DNA of 64,000 bases from Daucus carota subsp. sativus (GCF_001625215.2 NC_030383.2:3422779-3486778); one strand, 5' to 3'. Positions 24,105 through 41,865 are shown, numbered from the stretch's first letter. The notes: generated by a model not told the origin, from the sequence alone. Translations and numbers: made by a program.

Positions 24105-24172
24105 ATCATAAATCTGTATCTCGATCTATACATACACACGTTTGTATCACACACGATAAGATATTGAACACT

Positions 24173-27100
24173 ATGGATTTTCATTGCCTTGCGCGAAAAG
24201 ATCTCCAAACTCTGTGCAAAATGAACAAAATTCCGGCCAATAGAACTAACGTCGCCATGGCGGAAGCTCTCAGTTCTCTGAATATCGTAAGTATATAATT
24301 ATTCGATTCGGTTCGTTTATAAGTTTTTTTAGTCTATATTTGAGAAATAATTTATTTTAATGATTTGTATTTATCAGTGTTTACTGTAATTTGATTTGTT
24401 TTTGTTGTTTGTTCTTACGTAATTTTCATGATTTTGATGTATAAAATTGTTCTGATGATAAATATGTGTGTTGTATAATTTAATATGTGAATGATTTTTA
24501 TGTGTGTGTTATGATTTGATTTGATTAATTTTGTTGTGTTTATAATGATCAGGTGAAAGGAATCGAGAAGTACTGTAAATCAACCGAGTCATCAGCAGCG
24601 GGATCATCGGTGGAGTCACCGGAGAAGAACGTTGTGACATCCCCAAAGACTATTGGAAGGCGAAAACAAGTAACAGCTACACCAGTCACTCGTCGAAAGA
24701 AAAGAGTTTCTCCTGTGAAAACTTTGCAAAGAGTTTATAACACGAGGCTGTCTGCTAAGCTGTTGAAGAAGGAAAAAGTGGAGTCGGAAAAAAAAGAGTG
24801 TTTAGAAGCACTTAAATTTAATTCGGATTGTGAAGTTGTATCTGATTGTGATCTCGGTGAGGTTTTGGAGGATAAAAGTGTTCCAGGTATGTTTTGGTTC
24901 GTTGTTTTGTCCTTTTGTCGAAGTTGCTACTTTGAAATTTGAATGCATATGTTGTTACTGTTTTAGTAGTAATAATATTGTTCTGTTTATCATTGTTGAA
25001 ACTTGAGAGTATGCTTAGCAAAGGCTTGTGGATGTGAATTTATCATCACTAAATTTGAGGGGATTGTAGTGGTCCATGGAAAAAGTGGTGATTTTTAGAA
25101 TTAATCTGTTATAGTGGTTGAATTCAAATCTCAATTATTTATATTGTTTATTCTTCAATACTATAAGCAGCTTTAATGTTTTTATGCTGACTTGAAATAT
25201 GTTATGGCATGTCTTACAGGCTGTGATAATGTAGGAGAAAATTTGTCCGTGCCTGAAATTGAACAGCAAAATATGTCTGTGTTGTGGACAAATGCCAGTG
25301 AAGATCTGGATTTGAAGGAATCGTCTGCAACAGAAATGAAATCTGTTCCGCTGCAAAACAGTGGTAGATTGAACATTTTATCTAAGACTTTTTAATATAA
25401 GTTTTGATATGGTCATTGGTCGAATGTTCTATATGTTCTTTACATATGTAGCTAATAGATTATACAGTAATTTTACCTGTTTATTCACAGATTATGGGTT
25501 TAGAAGTTTAAAGAAGCCAAACGACAAAGATATGGTGGTATTAGAAGTGCCATTTTGTGAAAAGAACGGTAACTATTGTAATTCTTTCATGTCATCATTA
25601 TTTATCAATATTTTTATTTCTTGTGTACACATTAGCAGCTTAATGTTGCTGCAACTTTATCTGATTCTGATATACTTCGCTACATTTTCAGATGATGTTG
25701 GGGTTGGTTTAATTTTCTCTGAAGTACATGCTGAAGTGATACCAAATGAAGGTTGGTCGAACATTTCTTTTTCAATTTATTATATTATATATGTCTTAAT
25801 GTTATGTTTTTGTATCATATCCTGGGGCTTCTCCATTATTAGATTTAAATGGCATGTTATTTTCACAGTTAAAGTGTTCCAAAAAGATGCTAATAAGGCT
25901 GAGACGCCGGTCAGTGAAAGGAAAGATGCTATACCAAATTTATCCCCGCAAGAGAAGGGTAAGTTTAAAACAGTGACTTTTACTAGCACCATTTTCGATC
26001 ATTCAAATTGTTTTGCCATTCTAGTCTTTGTAAAAGTGTCCAATTCTCCAAGAATTTTTTTCAGGGTCTCTTGATGTTGGATTTTCATATTCGAAAAATG
26101 AACTCGGAAGGGGGACTTCACGGAGGGGAAATGGTGAGAATTTGAATGCTCAGGTTACTGCTATAACAGATATGAATGGTAAGTGTAGGTTGAATTGTTT
26201 CTCATCCAATCTGTTATTATGCCTTGATCATGCATTTGTTGTTCTTTGCATATATTCAATATTCTGATCTGATGCATTACATGGTCAGATGATACTGGAG
26301 TTGGTTTAATTCACTCTCAAACAGATGCTGAAGTGATACCTAGTAAGGGTAGGATGAAATTTCTCTTTTTCAGTATATATTTATTTGTATCATATCTTGG
26401 GCTTCTCCATTATTAGATTAAAAGGCTTGTTATTTTCAGTTGAAGTGTTCCAAATAGAAGCTAATAAGCCTGAGACGCCAATCAATGAAAGGAAAGATGC
26501 TATACCAAATTTATCCCCGCAAGAGAAGAGTAAGTTTAAATCATTGACTTCACTTGTACCGTAATTGATCATTCAAATTGTTTTTTCCATTCAAGTCTTT
26601 GAAACTGTTTCAAATTTTTATAAACTCCTTTTCAGTGTCTGTTGATGTTGGATATTCTTATTCGAGAGATGAATCTAAAAGGAGGGCTTCACCGAGGGGA
26701 AATGGTGAGAATTTGAGTGCTCGGATTACTGCTGTAACAGATATGAATGGTAAGGGCAGATTGAAGTTTTTCCCTTTAATTTGTTATCATGTCTTGATCA
26801 AGAATTTGTTGCTCTTTGCATACATTTGTATATGTTCTGCAAAGGTGAGTTGTTTGCCAAAAAGACTGGGATCAAAAAGAATAAAAGATGTTAAAGCTAA
26901 TTCGATTAATACTAAAGTTCTTGCAATGAAAAACAGAAATATATTTGTTATATTTAAGCAAAAGCAGTGGTCAATATTTGAATTTAACTTTTTCTATACT
27001 TGGATATTGTCCTGTATCTTTGAATTTGTTTGTTGTTTAATGCAGTAATCAGCTGGAAGTTGTTGATTCTTTTTTATTGAATATGACCTGAATATATGTT

Positions 27101-30100
27101 TCTGTATCTTACAGGGTCTGATTATATGGGAGTTGATTCCTCTTATGAAATTGAAAAAGTAAGGGGGTCTCTGAACTCGAAATATGCTGATAGAGATCTG
27201 GATTCAAAGCACACAGCTGCAGAGAATATGAAATGCAAACAGTTAGAAAACAATGGTAGACTGAAAAAAAATCTAATTTGGACTTTAATCTATGTGTGAT
27301 TTTGTCATCGGTTGTTTATTTACATTTTTTTAAGTTCTTCATGTAAGTTGCTAATAGCTGACGCTGTCTTGTCACTTGCATATACATAGTTGAAGGGTTT
27401 CAGATTTTGAAAATGCCAAGCTGTAACACTATGGTGGTAGTAGACGTGCCTCTTTATAAAAAAAAAGGTACCTTTTGCAATTCTTTTATGTGATTATAGT
27501 TTATACATTGTATATATTTATTGTGTATTTATAAGAATCTTAAAGTTGGTGTAACTATATCTGATTCTGATACTCTGCATTACATGGTCAGATGATGCTG
27601 GAATTGATTTATGTAACTCTGAAACAGCTGATATTACTAAAGTGATGCTAAATGAGGGTATATTGAACATCTCTCATCCCTAAGCTGTTGTATGAATTTA
27701 AATCTTATGTATATGTATCATAGTCTGGTTGTTCTCCATCGTTAGCTTAAAAGGTATTATGATTTCACTGATGAAGTGTTCTATGTGAATTCTATTAAAG
27801 TTGAGACGCCAACCAGTGAAATGAAAGCTGCTATACCAATTTTATCCCTGCAAGAGAAGGGTAAGTTTAAAACAGTGACAACTTTTTACTAGTGCCATTT
27901 CTGATCATTCAAATTGTTCCAAATTCTTATAGAATTATTTTCAGGGTCTGTTGATGTTGGATTTTCATTCCTGACAAACGAAGTTCAAAGTGGGAATTCA
28001 AAGAGGGGAAGTAGTGACCATTTGGATGCTCAGTTTAGTGCTTTGACAGATATGATAGCAGGAGACTTGAGTAGCAAGGGTAGGTTGAATTTTTTCTAAT
28101 ACTCTGCTATATTTTGTTGATCATGAATATATTGTTAGTTATCATGTCAAAAACTTTTAGATTGCATACACTTAGATGTGGCTTGCAAAAGTTAGCTCTC
28201 CAAATGATGAGGGATCAAAAAGAACATAAGCTGTGGAAGTTATTTTGTAAAATACAACTTGTTAAGCATATAAACTTTAAAGGAGCTTAGTTAAAATGGA
28301 ATTCTGCAAAAGCTGGGTTTAATATTTAGTTTTGACTTTAAATACTCGAATATGAATCTGTATCAATTCAAGTTCTTTGTTCTCCTATGATTTATTCAGC
28401 TATAAGGTGTTGATAATTTTTTATTGAATTTGACTTGAATATATGATTGATGTCTTACATGATATGATAATATGGTAGGTAAATTTCATCTTTCTGAAAT
28501 TGAACAATTAAGTGAGTCTCCAAACTCAAAATATGCTGATAAAAAGCTGGATTTTAAGGACACAGATGATACAAATTTGAAATCTGAATTCCTTACCAAC
28601 AAGGGTAAGATTTTTTATTTTCGTATTGATCAATTCTGGCCTTTTCTGTCATGCATGTTTAGTACTTATGTTTCTACATATATGTTGCATAATACAGTAT
28701 GTTGTTTTGTAGCTAATTGTTGACATTATGTTTTGCAAAGGCTCATAGAATGTAAATTTATCTACAATACCATCAACTCAGATGGGATTGTAGTGGTCCA
28801 TGAAAACAATGGAGATTTTAAAATGATTTCGTTATAGTTAAATGCTAATCTCCAACTCAGATGGGATTGTAGTGGTCCATGAAAACAATGGAGATTTTAA
28901 AATGATTTCATTACAGTTAAATGCTAATCTCCATCATCTAAATAGTTGTTCTTAAATACAATAATGTGGTTGCGGTTTTTCTGCTGACTTGAAGTTGTAC
29001 CCATATTTGTAACAGGGTCTTGTAATGTTGAAGCTGATTCATCTGTCCTGGATATTGAACAGCAAATTGAGTCTTTGAAGTTTAAAAATGCTATTGAAGA
29101 TGTGGATGCAAAGGAATTAGCTGCTAAATATTTGGAATCCATTGTGTTAAAAATGAACGGTAGGTGGAAATAAATCTTTTTTGATTGTTGAATTTGTATT
29201 TTGCTTAGTTGTTTACTTGTAACATTTTGTAAGTGCTTCTCGTTGTATTACCAATAGCTTACACGGTCTTGTTTATTCATAGTTGATGGCTCTAAAATGG
29301 ATGCTGTAGATGTTCTAGAGGAGATACCATGCCGCGAACATATGGTGGTCGTAGACCCACTGCACCATAAAACGAAGGGTAATATTTTGTTTGTACCCTT
29401 TAGTAGCTTAAAGTTGCTGTGATTAATTAATATGATACTGAAAGATTATGCCTTGTATTACTAGATGTAGATGATGTTGATTTCTCACCCCGTGAAATTG
29501 AAATCACAACAGAAGTACGAGCCAATGAGGGTAGGTTGAATAAGTCTCTTCTTTAAACTAGTCTCAACATTTTAATCTCACATATCTGTTGTTTATCATG
29601 TCCCGTTCCATTTGTATTGATAGTAGCTTAGAAGTTCTTTTGTTTTTAGCTAAATTTTTGCCGAAGGGTACAGAAAACGCAGAAGTAAAGACTCCAATCC
29701 AGAGAGCCAAGGTTACCGAAAAGGTTTTTTCACCAAAAGAGAACGGTATGCTTCCTTTACTCATACTATTACTGATCATCCATATTGTTTATTTATATGT
29801 ATTTGAAACCTTCTTATAATTATGATAGACTCCTTTCCAGGGCCTGATGAAGTTGGAGTTCATTTTTCCTTCTCTGAAGGGTCTGATGATGTTGAGCTAC
29901 ATTTTTACGTTTTAGAAGCTGATAAAAACATGGATGCTGCAGTTAATTTTTCAACAGAAAGCTATGGTATGTGAAAGTGTTTCTCATTCAGTTTGTTACT
30001 TTGTATTGAACATGCATCTTTTGTTTAGCATCAGGGCCCGACCTTTTCTCCTAATTTATGTTTTATGAATCATAATGTTTATTTCATTGATACTTTCAAT

Positions 30101-31267
30101 ATAGAAAGAGAGAGTCTGAAAGAGCATTTGAACATGGAGAGCTGTGAAAAAGTCGGCTTCGGTGAAGGGGTGCATGATTTAATGATCCAGCCAAAGTCAG
30201 AGAAAGTTATGTTGGAGTGTTTGTCCTCCGGTGTGGACAATTCTGTAGATGGAGAGAATTTTGATAACAGTGTAAAAATTCTGGAGGATATAAGTTGCAA
30301 TTCAGAATCAGGTGCGGCCTATGGTGATGTCAAAGGACTTGCATCTCAGGAGGAGATAAGTTGCCAAGCAATTGCCTGTGGTCCACCTATATGCTCAGAA
30401 AGTAGTGAAAGACTTGAAAACTCAATTCACAACAATTCTGATGATGATACTTCCATTGATACAGAATTCTTTCAACACAATGCTTATTCCAAGCAATCGG
30501 ACAGCAGTAGAAAATCTTCTGAAATTTACAGCTCTGATGGTGCTTTCAAATATGCTGATAAATTAGAGATGAAAGGCTCCGTCAAGGCAACTAATGATTT
30601 TTCTGGCAGAGTACTATCTGTTGATGAAATGGGTGATAAAGATAGTTTTTCTGATGATCCAGAAAGCAACTCAAAAACATTTGACAACAGTTCTTGTGAT
30701 ACCGAAGCTGAATCTTACTTCCTAGAATATGCGATTTCTTCCAAGCAGCAGAACAGAAAGAGAGAATCTACAGCCTCCCAAATTTTTGACAGCAGTTGTA
30801 CAAGAGAACCAGCGGATCAGTCTGAAATGCCAGAGTCATTTGATTCATCTATTGGCTACTCTAGTGAAATAGCAAGTTCCAATCAACTTTCTGCAAAATC
30901 TATATCCAAGGAATCAAGATTACCTGTTGCAAGTGATATTTCTTCTTGTTGTTCAGGAATCAAGAAATTGAGCTTTGATGCGAGTCCAAAAGCGTCAGAA
31001 GCTAAGTCTCCCTGTTTCTTGAAGCTAGGTGGACAGATGTGCCCCTCGTCAGCACCGCCAAGTTTACAGTCCCGGAGAACCAAGATTCATTTGAGGGAGC
31101 AACCCCTGCTTTTAGCAGATCATCCATTTACTGAAAAGGTCTTATCCAGCTATATGCTATCATCGGGACCATGTCAATTTGCCAATATGTCCAATTACAT
31201 GCCACTGTCTAAGGTGGATAGCAATGTTTTAGATGACAAGGAAAATATCGAACAAAATGATATTTAG
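24173..31267 (+). CDS. large SAP/LisH-like N-terminus protein with amplified exon modules
   Basis: Twenty-two exons: 24173-24286, 24553-24886, 25220-25363, 25491-25568, 25692-25751, 25869-25958, 26065-26178, 26289-26348, 26440-26529, 26636-26749, 27115-27255, 27390-27467, 27592-27657, 27777-27860, 27945-28079, 28479-28604, 29016-29159, 29283-29378, 29465-29530, 29650-29745, 29841-29966, 30105-31267 (1172 aa). The N-terminus (MDFHCLARKDLQTLCKMNKI, then PANRTNVAMAEALSSL) looks like a SAP-type helix-extension-helix. It resembles a plant family I recall as LisH-like or acidic-rich proteins (At3g03130/At5g17160). A basic stretch follows (TRRKKRVSPVKT). Exons 3-21 all start and end in phase 1 and fall into five related types repeated in order. 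The last exon is acidic and serine-rich, ending with IHLREQPLLLADHPF and a KEN near the C-terminus. The exact function is unknown; a nuclear role is inference. Confidence 0.85.
25220..26178 (+). repeat. exon module set 1: D1-E1-A1-B1-C1
   Basis: First copy of the exon modules: D1 144 nt, E1 78, A1 60, B1 90, C1 114. Signature residues: D has EIEQQN and ATEMKS; E has MVVLEVP; A has DDVGVGLI and VIPNEG; B has VFQKDANKAETP and IPNLSPQEK; C has DVGFSYS and NAQVTAITDMNG. Confidence 0.85.
26289..26749 (+). repeat. exon module set 2: A2-B2-C2
   Basis: A tandem copy of A-B-C, about 0.58 kb downstream of the first, with identical exon lengths (60, 90, 114) and very similar sequence (B2 VFQIEANKPETP, IPNLSPQEK; C2 DVGYSYS, TDMNG). 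The introns also align. This is the youngest-looking duplication in the gene. Confidence 0.85.
27115..28079 (+). repeat. exon module set 3: D2-E2-A3-B3-C3
   Basis: More diverged copy: D2 141 nt (YEIEKVRGSLNSKYAD), E2 78 (MVVVDVPLY), A3 66, B3 84, C3 135 (DVGFSF). The B3 acceptor of the other copies (CAG) reads CTG here. The next AG lies six bases further on and keeps frame. Confidence 0.8.
28479..29966 (+). repeat. exon modules D3 and D4-E3-A4-B4-C4
   Basis: D3 (126 nt, LSEIEQLSESPNSKYAD) stands alone without an E module. Its ancestral acceptor reads ACAT instead of ACAG, and a TAG 18 bases downstream keeps frame. D4 (144 nt, LDIEQQIESLKF) starts a last diverged set with E3 96 (MVVVDPL), A4 66, B4 96, C4 126. 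Confidence 0.75.
28775..28932. repeat. 79-bp tandem duplication in an intron
   Basis: Two adjacent copies (28775-28853 and 28854-28932), differing at about two positions, in the intron before D4. The same motif (GGGATTGTAGTGGTCCATG) occurs near 25063 before D1, so the introns are paralogous as well as the exons. Confidence 0.9.
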
Positions 31268-32781
31268 GTGAAGCTTACACAAGAGAAGGCATGCAATAGT
31301 AAGGATGCAGTTGTTATCTCTGAGAATCATGAAGTTTAGGTGAAATTTTGAGGATTCCTTAATATGGTGAACTTCGACATTGAGACGCTGAGTTTGAACT
31401 AGAATATGGGCTTGCTTCCTGCAGTTTTTGTTAGTTATCTTTTGCTTTAGTTTGTCTAAGATATAATGGTGATTTGCATTTTGATGGATTTCTTCATTTT
31501 GTCAAGTTTTGGAGATTTATAATATGAATGATTTATGTTCTCTTAATTCTCTATCACGATCTTGTTACTGATTGGAGTTCACTTTAACTAGCCAAAATTT
31601 TGAAGCTTGTCAAATGTGAAAATGAGGAAAAGGATATGCAGCAAAAAGTTTTATAACAAATCTTTCCGGTTATTGAATGGTAGTGAAATTTAAAGTTGAT
31701 GCTTCAAAATATTTGTTTTTAATCTTTTGATGTATTGTGAAATTTTGATGCATATTCTCACTTTGTCTCTCCTCCGATCTTTGTTGCAACAGCGTATTAT
31801 ACGGTTTTAAAACGATAGTTGTAATTTAAAATCAGCTAAATAATAATTTCACAGTCCCCTTTTATATGTATATTTTAACTTTTAACCAGTAAAATTGATT
31901 ATAACTTAACTGAAATTTATATATATTATATAAAATTATATAATCGAGAAAAATAGTAAAAATTATACCGTTAAAAAGTATATTCAATCCATCTTAATAT
32001 GCAACTTTCAGATTTTAAAAATAATGAATATATAATTTGTAATGTTTAGTCAAAAATTGGTTTAACTACGAGCACTGTTTAGCAATTAGGTGCAAGCTAC
32101 TCAAAGGCTCAAAGCTATTAAACTAACTGTCTAGCTCAACTTCCATTAGTTCACCTTCCTCCTACGTCTGAATACTTATAAATTTCTTAGAAATTATGCA
32201 AATGGTGACATTTTTAGCACAATTGCTCACAATTGTTTTAGTTAACTTGGTATTACTTTCTTGTAAGTGTTGATAGTTGTTACTCAAGATAAATGATGGA
32301 ATATATGCCACAAGATTACTGTGCTCATATGGTCTATGCTATAATGCTGTGGTCAAAACTCATAATCATAAATATAAAAAAGAAGATGATAACATGGGGG
32401 TCGATAGAACAGACAAATTACTTGGCCCAATATTTTGTGTGAGAGAGAAGCCAAATCATTGTAAATCCCCTTTCTTAATTCTATTAACATTCAATTGCAA
32501 CGGGCAAGGCACTTGTACAACCCAAGGGCTTATAGTAATATACAGCGGAGTTCGTGCTATATCAAGTACCAACCATGATATATTTTCATTAGCACGCTAG
32601 TTCATAATATCTGAAAGTTAAGTACAGCTACAGCACAAAACGTGCTGAATGCGCACCTTGAGCATGGTCAAAAAGTTTATGTTCGAGTAAACCTGTGAAA
32701 AAAGACGACCAGAAATTGTAAGGAAAATATTTCCATCTCCAAATGTAATAAAAAGTATGATATAGGTATCAACCTGGTTAA
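31268..32781. other. convergent intergenic region
   Basis: 3' ends of the SAP-like gene (+) and of the ARF gene (-) meet here. AT-rich, no gene seen. The open frame at 32277-32600 lies in the ARF 3' flank and has no codon logic or family match. Confidence 0.5.
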
Positions 32782-37245
<4,464 letters not shown>

Positions 37246-37904
37246 CGCTACCGGCTCGAATTAAACCCTAATTTTTCGAATCGATGAATTTGATGAATTG
37301 AAGCTCTGTAAAGACACGAATGAGTGTAATTCAGAGCTTAATTTGAGTGATTTAAGAGGAATTGATGGATCAGAATTGCTCCGTGTTTGAACTGGACTGG
37401 TGATTTGTTGATTTCTAGAGAGAGAAACAATGGAGCCAGAGTGTTGAATTCCTGCTGGCGGAGGTTGTAGAGAGAGAGAGGAGCGAGAACAAGGTTGCGT
37501 TTGGGTTCTATTATTTTTATTCCTTTTTTATTTAATTTTATTGATGTCGTTGAGTTGGTCGAGAAGGATATTCTTCGAAGACTATGTAATTAATGCCGAA
37601 ATACAACGATTTTGACATGATATTCTGTTTATTGTTGAGTGGTGGAGCTGTATTTCTAAGTTGGCAAAAATATTCGGTCCCGAATTCATCAAATTCGATT
37701 CGATCCAAAATCGGAATACTTATCCCGTATTACAAAAGTTTGGAATAAATTATAACATTAATTTTTTACATAAATTTAAACTTTATTATTATTATTACAA
37801 AAAGTTCAAAAATAGTAATAATTATGTAATTTTAATAAGATTAATGAAATTTTATATCTTACGTAATTGATATAATTGTAATAATTAAATGATTATATTT
37901 TGTA
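37246..37904. other. ARF promoter flank
   Basis: Contains the GA-rich leader and AT-rich upstream DNA. No gene seen. Confidence 0.4.
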
Positions 37905-37907
37905 TAA

Positions 37908-38294
37908 GAGCAACTCCAATGCACTCATTCCTTACCTATATTTGATCTACATGGACAAGATTTGAGGATTGAGAAAAAAAAGAGCTCCTCCAACGCAACT
38001 CCCTATCCCCTATTAATTTTAGGTGAGAGAAAATTCAACCCCTTATTTGAGGGATGAAAAAGCAACCCCCTATATGCTCCATGTCATCACCAGCTCATAT
38101 CTTCTCTTATTTTTCTGTTATTTATTAGTGCAATTTTTCTCTCTCCTTGAATTGTATATATAGATTTAAAATATAGGGAATCAAATAGAGAACACCGTTG
38201 GAGCAAAATAGCTTTTTGATCCCTAATATTTTAGGTATTCATTAATATATAATATTTTAAGGGTTGAAAATAGGGAATTGCATTGGCCTTGCTC
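37908..38294. mobile_element. Tourist/PIF-Harbinger-type MITE
   Basis: 387 bp with inverted ends (GAGCAACTCCAATGCA on the left, GAGCAAGGCCAATGCA as reverse complement on the right) and a TAA target duplication at 37905-37907 and 38295-38297. No coding content. Confidence 0.85.
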
Positions 38295-38854
38295 TAATGG
38301 ATCCATATTCTATCCATAAATTCGTTTCATAGATTTATTGAAGTCATGTCTCCTCCGATTCATTTAATGTTTTGTGTTATTAATTTGGATTTATAATATG
38401 CTGAATACTAAGAATTTATGAACACATATTTAGTATTCTAAACTTTGTCGATTAAATCTTGATTTTTAATTAATTTATCGACTATACTTTAATTTGATTA
38501 ATAAATTTAATTTATCTAAAAGTTGTCTAATAAATCTCGTATAAATTTGGAAAGAGTAAATCAACCGGATAATTTAAATTCTCAATCTATATACACATGT
38601 GGTACATAAGATGGGATTTTCATTTATTTTATATTTTATATTCATATGACTAACAAGTCTCCTTCTTTGGATAAAAAAATGGGTTTCTATTTTTCATAAC
38701 CGTTTGTGTAAAAGATCGGAAACACTAGTAAGTTTTAGTTTATTTTTCAATTCCAGTTCACTTCAAACAAGAAGCACGTTTTTAAACTTACCCAAAAGAC
38801 CCTTACATGATTTTCGTTATATCCTGCTCCTCCAACCCATATAAACATGTTAGC

Positions 38855-40170
38855 TAAATCTGTAAATACACCTAGAGGGGGTGAATAGGTGTAATTAGCT
38901 ACCAATGTCAGTTTTAAACTTTTATCGGATATTTCAGCTTACTGTTTTGCAATTATAGCAGGCTGTTATGAGAGCAGATATCAAAACAGTAAATAGCAGA
39001 AAAGTAAATCAGACACGAGCGATTTTAGCCAGGTTCGACCCCTATATCTAATGGTCTACGTCCTGGTCCCTTACCAACTCGGTAAGAGAATATATTATTA
39101 CTGAAAATCAAACAATTACAGAATAATAATATATCTCCCCTTTACCCAGTCACCTAAAGCAGCTTGCTGAAATCTTGAGCAGACAGAAAACAGCTCGACA
39201 CTTTAGTCCTCTGTGCACCTGTTCTTGAACCTCTGAATTCCTTGAGCTTCCCTCCTTGAATTCACCTTGTTCCTCGAACCTTAGCACCTCAGACCTTGTG
39301 AAGACTAATTCTATCTAACTCCCCCTTTGTTCTATACCAAGAACCCCGCTAGCTTTAGTGACTAATCAAATACAACTTTGAATAACAATGAGAGATTACA
39401 ACTCAAACTATATTCTCTAATAAGATATGAATCAAACACACGATATAAGCTCAGAAGAGAATTTCAGAATGTTTTCAAGATGGTGAGTTGTTAACTATAC
39501 TTGAAAACAGCAAGCCGTATATATACTGAAAGCTATAACGGCTATATTGAAACAAACCTCCATGAACGTTGCACAAGTGAATGTTGCAGGTTGTTAGTTC
39601 AATATTATACTCCATAGAAATAGAAGACTGAGTTTTAGAAAGACGTTTGAAGCAACAGTCCCTATTAAAATGGGATAAGGAAGTGTGTTTGAAAAAGATA
39701 AGTTTAAAGCATAACCACTTCCTTGAATTTAGGAAACGTTTTCATTTAAATAATCTGAGCTTATAATATGTATATCTAACTCATATTCAGATTAGAAAAC
39801 GTACACCTTAAGTCCTAATATTTGTAGAAGTCAACAACTGCAATCTTTGAAGTGTTCTGCTTCTGGTAGGACTCTATTATAGCTTGCTATTATAAAACAG
39901 CTCGCTATAATTCTGGTATAGTAAATTTCCTGCAACACAAGATTAGAAATACAAACAGCAGGCTAAAATACTATAACTTAAACATGTCAAGCTAAGATAT
40001 GACAATAGCTTGCTATATCTCCGTTTCCTGCAGAATCGGATTAGACAAGTAATATGGCAGGCTATAACAGAGTAAATATAACATGTTAAGCTGAATTGAA
40101 AGATAGCTTGCTATTATGTGTGATCATCAAAACTTGTGATTTACAAAATCCTGCTTAGTGACTAATTAAT
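38855..40170. repeat. probable retroelement-like dispersed repeat
   Basis: It begins with CACCTAGAGGGGGTGAATAG, a string I associate with abundant plant repeats. It carries GGTTCGACCCC and many short inverted motifs (AGCTTGCTATA, TATAGCAAGC). No protein domains are visible. Boundaries are approximate. Confidence 0.35.
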
Positions 40171-40439
40171 ATGTATAAAAAAAAATCAGATAACTTCACT
40201 TGATCTCTGTATTTGTTGATTTATTTTCATTATCTATAAATATATCCCTCATCTTCTCCCGACTTTATATTTATATATTACACTTATTGCACGTCAGCTC
40301 ATCTCCCTCCAATAATTATAATAATAAGATGGGATATTTTCTTTTGAGATATAACTAACGATTATAACTAATAACATTGAAATAAAGCCATCTTTTCAGC
40401 TAATTTTAGATAATAAAACGATTATAACTAACGATTATA

Positions 40440-40690
40440 CATTCTCTCCGTCCCAACCATTTTTTTAAACTTTCCATTTTTGGATGTCCCATCTAATTTT
40501 ATACATTTCAAAATTTATCAGATATAATAAAATTTTATAATATAAAATCAACCACTCTTAATATTTTTCTCCACTATACTCACTTTATACATTAAATATT
40601 AATAGCTCACACCACTATCCTCACTTATTTTCTTCACCATGTTTTATTATATTTTCCTAACCTCCCAACTCAAATATAAGCATTTGAGTG
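40440..40690. mobile_element. decayed Stowaway-like MITE, left end only
   Basis: Starts with CTCTCCGTCCCAACC, a variant of the Stowaway end CTCCCTCCGTCCC. I find no matching right end. Confidence 0.35.
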
Positions 40691-40734
40691 TGACATGAAC
40701 TAATATTTTAGTTAACAGGGATTTACATGGTGTT

Positions 40735-40975
40735 CTGAAAATCGTCGATTTAACTGATTTAACCCCTCTCCGATCGATTCGATTTTTGATATCCGATTAA
40801 TCTTTATAAGTTTTTCTTAATCAAAATATGTAGCTAATTCATTAAAATTAAAATACTATATTATTTTAAATATAAATAATTATAGAATTTATAATATAAT
40901 AAAAATATATTTATCAATAAATAACTAATACAATAATAATTAAATATTAAGTAATATTTTAATATTAAATTATGC
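40735..40975. repeat. copy of a dispersed repeat also at 60.8 kb
   Basis: Shares with 60807-61114 the run of CGATTTTTGAAATCCGATTAATCTTTATA and TAAAATACTATATTATTTTA motifs, in the same orientation. Confidence 0.6.
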
Positions 40976-40984
40976 CCAATCAGA

Positions 40985-41608
40985 CCCGATCCTGAACTTT
41001 GCGGGGCCCTAGGCCAAAAAATAAATTGAGGCCCCATTATTTTTTTAAATATATTTAAAATCATCAAATATTTATTTAACAAATATTAAAAAAATACAAA
41101 AAATTATAAGTCAAGATTTAATACACAATCTAACAATTCATTGAAAATGAGTACGTTATAAGAATATTTCGAGATGCAAATCGTTGATGATATCATCGGA
41201 ATTAATATTTTCTTGAAATTTTTTTTCGATCGATAAAATTGCAAGACCATTCAGGTATCATTCTCGTGACATTGAGAATCTCAAGTAGGTTTTTATCAAC
41301 TTTAACGTTGAATAACTTCTTTTCACTAATGTCATCACCACCGAAAATTTGAGCAACTTCTAATTTTTTATCAATCAATTTTAATATTTTCTCTTATGAC
41401 AAAAAATGGATATTATAATTACATTGAGTAAATTTTTACAAATACCGTTTTTTATTGGAGACCTTGCATGTTCTGCAATTAAAATATTACAAAACGTATA
41501 ATTTTGAAAATTATATTTATGAAAATTAGAATTTAATTAAATATCTTGAAAAATCATATATGTTTTGCTAGTAGGACATTGCATTGTTGCAATACATGTC
41601 TAGCTTGT

Positions 41609-41650
<42 letters not shown>

Positions 41651-41865
41651 AGATTTATAAATGAAATAACACTATTTATAGTTTGCATAATGAATATGCT
41701 TTGTAAAAAAATTATATTTTGTTATATTTTGATGGTTGAACCTGCAAGGTTTTTTGAGTTCTCCAACAAAAAATGATTTACACACAATTTCGACAAAAAG
41801 ATTTTGGGCCCCTCCTAAATTTGAGGCTTAGCCGTTGCTCCTCTCGCCTACCCTCGGAACCGGAC
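40985..41865 (-). mobile_element. hAT (MYM/TTF-type) transposon relic
   Basis: Minus-strand reading at about 41255-41165 gives NGLAILSIEKKFQENINSDD and then IINDLHLEIF, similar to the C-terminal end of TTF/MYM-type hAT transposases (typically LSIE, then an INDF-like motif). It is full of stops. The ends carry GGGGCCCTAGGCC and GGGCCCCTCC strings often seen at such elements. Target duplication not clear. Confidence 0.5.
41611..41647. repeat. (TA)n microsatellite
   Basis: Uninterrupted TA tract of about 37 bases inside the hAT relic. Confidence 0.9.

Noticed and set aside
32277-32600. 107-codon open frame
   Set aside because: Lies in the ARF 3' flank, no domain, no splice context.
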